64,000 bases of DNA, taken from Dyella nitratireducens (GTDB lineage Bacteria > Pseudomonadota > Gammaproteobacteria > Xanthomonadales > Rhodanobacteraceae). A program made the translations under genes and the position numbers. Shown one piece after another: positions 63,201-64,000 of the stretch (position 1 is its first letter; every line of letters begins with the position of its first letter). Under the pieces are notes generated by a model that was not told the DNA's origin, ran no database searches, and saw only the letters and a list, made by a program, of their open reading frames with translations. The DNA lies in assembly GCF_014642835.1 (NCBI RefSeq), contig NZ_BMJA01000003.1:77682-141681 (forward strand), in the 5' to 3' direction.

Positions 63201-64000
63201 ATCGCCGACGTAACTCTGCACCGCCGGCCTTGGCCGATCGGTGGGCAAGGCCAGCAAGGCGGGTGCACCCTCAAGTTGCGCGCTCCAGTACGCCGCCTGC
63301 GTTTGCAGCAATGCGCGCTGTGCCTCTTCGCGCTGCCACACGGCGTAGTCCGCGTACTGGATCGCCAAGGCCGGCAAGGGATCCGCACGTCCCTGGCGGT
63401 AAGCGCTGTACAGCGCGCTGATTTCACGCACCAGCACGTCGATCGACCAGCCGTCTGAAACGATGTGATGCTGGGTCACCAGCAGGATGTGATCGTCATC
63501 GGCCAGTTGCAGCAAGCGCGTGCGAAGCAAGGGACCCTGCGACAAGTCGAATGGCGCGCGCGCTTCATCCAGCGCCAGGTGCGCGGCTTCCCGCTCTGCA
63601 TCGGTATGCCCGCGCAAATCGTGCAGCGGCAGCGGGACATCGCCGTGCGCATCGATCACCTGGACTGCCCGGCCTTCGATCGAAACAAAGCGCGTTCGCA
63701 GCACCTCGTGGCGCGCCACGATCCGCTCGAATGTCGCTTGCAAGGCTTCGATATCCAACTGCCCGCGCAGACGCAGGCTGCCGGGCATGTGATACGCCAG
63801 GCTTGCGGCCGGATCCAGCTGATGGATAAACCACAGTCGCTGCTGCGCCCATGACAACGGCAGTTCGTCGCGGCGATCGGCACGTGGAATCGGCGCCAGT
63901 TGGATCTGCGCGCCACCGGCCGCCGCATGCGCAAGTGCCTGCAAGGTCGGGAACGAAAACAGGTCGCGCAAGGGCAGTTCCACGCTCAACTCGCCGCCCA
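54285..64000 (-). CDS. Nonribosomal peptide synthetase, three complete modules (5' end beyond window)
   Basis: At least 3237 residues; the frame is open at the right edge and begins inside a carrier protein domain (GGELSVELPLRDLF, after the phosphopantetheine serine), so more modules lie outside. Order seen: (PCP)-C-A-PCP-C-A-PCP-C-A-PCP. Carrier serines near 60850, 57660 and 54520 (DHFFELGGHSLLA). All adenylation domains keep A3 (YTSGSTG), the TGD motif and the A10 lysine (NGKLDRQ/NGKLNRQ). No E domain or dual C/E motif occurs. The C-terminus after the last PCP is an acidic helix (LDALSEEELLAILEKD) suited to docking with the next synthetase, whose gene overlaps by 8 nt. Confidence 0.95.
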   Translation of the reverse strand, partial: GGELSVELPLRDLFSFPTLQALAHAAAGGAQIQLAPIPRADRRDELPLSWAQQRLWFIHQLDPAASLAYHMPGSLRLRGQLDIEALQATFERIVARHEVLRTRFVSIEGRAVQVIDAHGDVPLPLHDLRGHTDAEREAAHLALDEARAPFDLSQGPLLRTRLLQLADDDHILLVTQHHIVSDGWSIDVLVREISALYSAYRQGRADPLPALAIQYADYAVWQREEAQRALLQTQAAYWSAQLEGAPALLALPTDRPRPAVQSYVGDQLTWTFASPAEHALRTLSQQHGTTLFMTALAAWSIVLSRWSGQGEVVIGTPVANRQRQELEPLLGFFVNTLALRIRLDDALTVETLLARIKSQLIEAYTHQDLPFEQLVEALQPSRSLSHSPVFQVVLVMNNTPGGVLNLPGLRMEVLEQERTTAHFDVTLSLQETEGRLVGQLSYASDLFDRSTIERMARQFMQVLRSMSTDVHQPIDRLSLLDEREHRQLLADFSTAKHTTTASPVLIHRLFEQQVQRQPDAVALTCDDQSLTYAQLNERANGVAHALIAHGIKPDDRVALGVERSLAMVVGILGILKAGAGYVPLDPAYPADRLAYLLEDSAPALLLTQTSLQGCWPADLSTLYLDDESVFATQLTHDPLIEGLDACHLAYVIYTSGSTGQPKGVMVEHAQVARLLATTEALFRFGSEDVWTMFHSYAFDFSVWELWGALAYGGRLVIVPSLCARSPKDFYALLCREQVTVLNQTPSAFRALIAAQDMQPHRLRYVIFGGEALELHTLLPWIERNDPAQTRLINMYGITETTVHVTYRALTRTDIEAGRGSLIGRGLPDLRVYLLDRHGKSVPVGVSGEIYVGGAGVARGYLNRPQLTAERFLRDPFANDPQARMYKSGDLGRWLPNGDIEYLGRNDFQVKIRGFRIELGEIEAKLVKQADVRDAVVIAREDVPGDKRLVAYVTARDGQALSTAKLRDALAKELADYMLPSAFVQLQQLPLTTNGKLDRQALPAPDQQAVVTRAYETPRGDTEQAIAAIWQALLGLERVGRHDHFFELGGHSLLAVQMMAQLRTACRVELPLRILFDAPTVAMLAVEAEQAQPQAVQAGDGIVHEAHDGTLPLSFAQQRFWFLDQYQLDNTFYNVSLMVSLRGALDSGALEQAMQWLIDRHGILRTVFASSAGVPQQIIRPDLQLAWRWEDVGEGAEGDARIRAVVAEEAQTPFDVANGPLLRTRLLRRHAQDHVLLLTTHHIVYDGWSTRILLDELSCAYAAFKSGTSVALPALSVDYADYTRWEQQRYSGNRLEADVGYWKAQLKEAPSLLALPTDRPRQALVTHRGASLRMHLPEALIQRLTELANERHATLFMALTAVTQAWLHRYCGQQDICLGVISAGRPAGTEGLIGNFFNILPLTTHIGETASFTDLLDIAAKNLLAAHDRQMPFELLLQHVLQEHSSAYIPYAQVVLNFHNEIQGISSAWSTDDVLNWQVHTDAAREVTHAAFDLKLEMNQLGDGLEMVLEYNTDLFDHSTIACWSGHYRMLLESVCADPRGNLHHLNVLTPAEQRAFADAWRETRADYPRESTIGELLDLQASRTPDAVAVVHRDRSLSYRELQRRTDQLATFLRNTGIGPDALVGIYTERSIEMVLAVLAVVKAGAAYVPLDPAYPQARIAHMLSDACPAMVLTEARLAARLAGMASQIISVDALDVASVGNDIPALPPLGAPSDLAYVIYTSGSTGRPKGAMVHRQGFVNLLHWYIRQFDIRADDKVLLLSSFSFDLTQKNIFSVLLVGGQLHLPASEDALSGAGDYVERHGITYLNCAPSAFYPLLADGGVRRLSSLRQVFLGGEPIRVALIHDAYRGLPQVPLIHNTYGPTEASDVVSFHTWDPRMAVSMLPIGCAIANTRLYVLDAHRQLLPQGAVGELYVGGDGVGRGYLHLAALTEERFLPDPYAEQPNARMYRTGDVVRQLPTGDIEYLGRNDFQVKIRGFRIELGEIEAKLAACAGVREAVVIDREDVPGDKRLVAYLTAHDGQALSNAALRDSLAKELADYMLPSAFVQLAQLPLTPNGKLDRQALPAPDQQAVVTREYEAPQGEIEQAIATIWQQLLGLERVGRHDHFFELGGHSLLATQLVSRIGAAFDIGLPLRAVFEAPTLTELAACAKQSGRKQDAAPIPRIGRDRALPLSFAQQRLWFLDQFESQRGVYNIPAAVRLSGNLDVDALERTLNEIVRRHEALRTSFVLAGDAPVQVIAPTLSLPLDVVDVSETQARLLMQDEASQPFDLSTGPLIRFRLIRLAAQEHILLFTVHHIVSDGWSMGVVVREMAALYPAFMQGRPSPLPDLPIHYADFATWQRQWLSGDVLERQRDYWKRRLAGSPGLLALPTDRPRPPSPSYAGSTVPMAVPAALVSRLQTLGSATQSTLFMVLCAAFNVLLARYANQTDICIGTPIANRHRADIEELIGFFVNTLVLRTQVDLADDFHALLRQVHQHTLDAYAHQDVPFEQLVEVLQPERNTSYAPLFQVMLTLHNTPMDELALPGLSMSVVGSESVTAKFDLSLSLMESKDGLQGYFEYSTDLFDPSTIERMRNHLVRLLQMIVAEPNTAVGDLAMLSEDERQQLLHRFNDSATAISPDPRALHQLFEAQATRTPEHVALMHEGVALSYAELNRRANQLAHHLRELGVGPERLAGICMTRTPDLIVSLLGVLKAGGAYVPLDPAYPPERIVAMLTDAQPSVLLTQQALRDGLPPVAGTQVFCIDAEAALLAGCPGDNPVHVACGDDLAYVIYTSGSTGKPKGVAIQHRNATTFVHWALAAFDGDSLEKVLASTSICFDLSIFEIFVPLSWGGSVWLVDNILALAEKPDAFPVTLINTVPSAMAEVHRSIPLPASIKVINLAGEALSHTLVQSLYQQSSVERIYNLYGPSEDTTYSTFTLVAKDSPPPVTIGRPIANTQAYILDARQNPVPIGVAGELFIAGDGLARGYLHRPELTAEKFVRHPFSTVPGARMYRTGDLARYLPDGQIEYLGRVDYQVKIRGFRIELGEIETVLSKQANVRDAVVIAREDVPGDKRLVAYITAHDGQPLPTTALRDALAKDLPEYMLPGAFVQLAQLPLTPNGKLNRQALPAPDREAMATRDYEAPQGDIEQTIAAVWQEVLGLERVGRQDHFFELGGHSLLAVRVIARLCRACHVDIPLAALFKAPELAEFAQVVLSLQVETFLGDDIETIQQELDALSEEELLAILEKDAGRE
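54330..57540 (-). other. NRPS module 3 (C-A-PCP), Ala predicted
   Basis: Pocket D-L-F-N-N-A-L-T-Y from FDLSIFEIF, TLINTVPSA, INLAGEAL and NLYGPSEDTTY. This is the alanine code DLFNNALTY. Its condensation domain is LCL-like (HHIVSDGWSMG). Confidence 0.8.
57540..60730 (-). other. NRPS module 2 (divergent C-A-PCP), homoserine-like pocket
   Basis: Pocket D-L-K-N-F-G-T-D-V from FDLTQKNIF, TYLNCAPSAF, VFLGGEPI and NTYGPTEASDV. As I recall, DLKNFGSDV is assigned to homoserine in Pseudomonas lipopeptide synthetases; this differs at one position. The condensation domain is unlike the others (HHIVYDGWSTRILLDE, GNFFNILPL) and follows the Thr module. Confidence 0.65.
60730..63880 (-). other. NRPS module 1 in window (C-A-PCP), Thr predicted
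   Basis: Pocket D-F-W-N-I-G-M-V-H from FDFSVWELW, VLNQTPSAF, VIFGGEAL and NMYGITETTVH, the exact threonine code. LCL-type condensation domain (HHIVSDGWSIDV). Confidence 0.85.

Overview
The window looks like a GC-rich gammaproteobacterial chromosome segment, most likely Xanthomonadales and perhaps Rhodanobacteraceae (Dyella/Luteibacter-like). This rests on high-GC coding sequence, CCGG-type REP palindromes, a Wsp-like chemosensory operon and a large NRPS locus. The taxonomic call is inference; there is no rRNA or tRNA in the window. Almost every gene lies on the minus strand.

Layout. (1) 1-13913: a secretion locus. The N-terminal part of a type I secretion ABC transporter runs off the left edge. 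Before it in reading order come a 31-codon ORF, a GT4 glycosyltransferase, a 3188-residue RTX protein with an N-terminal T4-lysozyme-like domain, and two exported proteins of unknown function. (2) 14698-17028, plus strand: an exported protein with a cyanovirin-N-like start and a possible PA-IL-like lectin region. (3) 17117-19683: an SDR, an NADPH:quinone-reductase-like enzyme and an SDR remnant, divergent from an HxlR regulator with repeated operator-like sites. (4) 19842-22230: REP hairpin, IS200-type element, XRE/cupin regulator and a substrate-binding-like protein without a signal peptide. (5) 22471-32285: a seven-gene chemosensory operon, cheW-cheR(TPR)-cheW-mcp-cheA(REC)-cheB-hybrid kinase, with Wsp-like gene content but a histidine kinase where Wsp has a diguanylate cyclase. 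(6) 32611-34149: MITE-like palindrome and an exported Asp-box (BNR) protein. (7) 34589-64000: NRPS locus. Two overlapping megasynthase genes, the upstream one entering from beyond the right edge, carry seven complete modules and tandem thioesterases. They are followed by homoserine dehydrogenase, a VOC metalloenzyme, an aminotransferase, an Ldh2-type dehydrogenase and an NmrA protein.

How the NRPS genes may work together: reading specificity pockets by eye gives ...-Thr-homoserine(like)-Ala-hydrophobic-Asn-X6-X7, with dual condensation/epimerisation domains before modules 6 and 7, so D-Asn and D-X6 are expected. A homoserine-like pocket in module 2 and an in-operon homoserine dehydrogenase make a self-consistent precursor-supply hypothesis. 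The VOC/dehydrogenase/aminotransferase trio parallels the chemistry of the arylglycine (hydroxyphenylglycine) pathway, and the module 6 pocket begins like the Hpg code. These assignments are pattern recognition and were not checked against databases.
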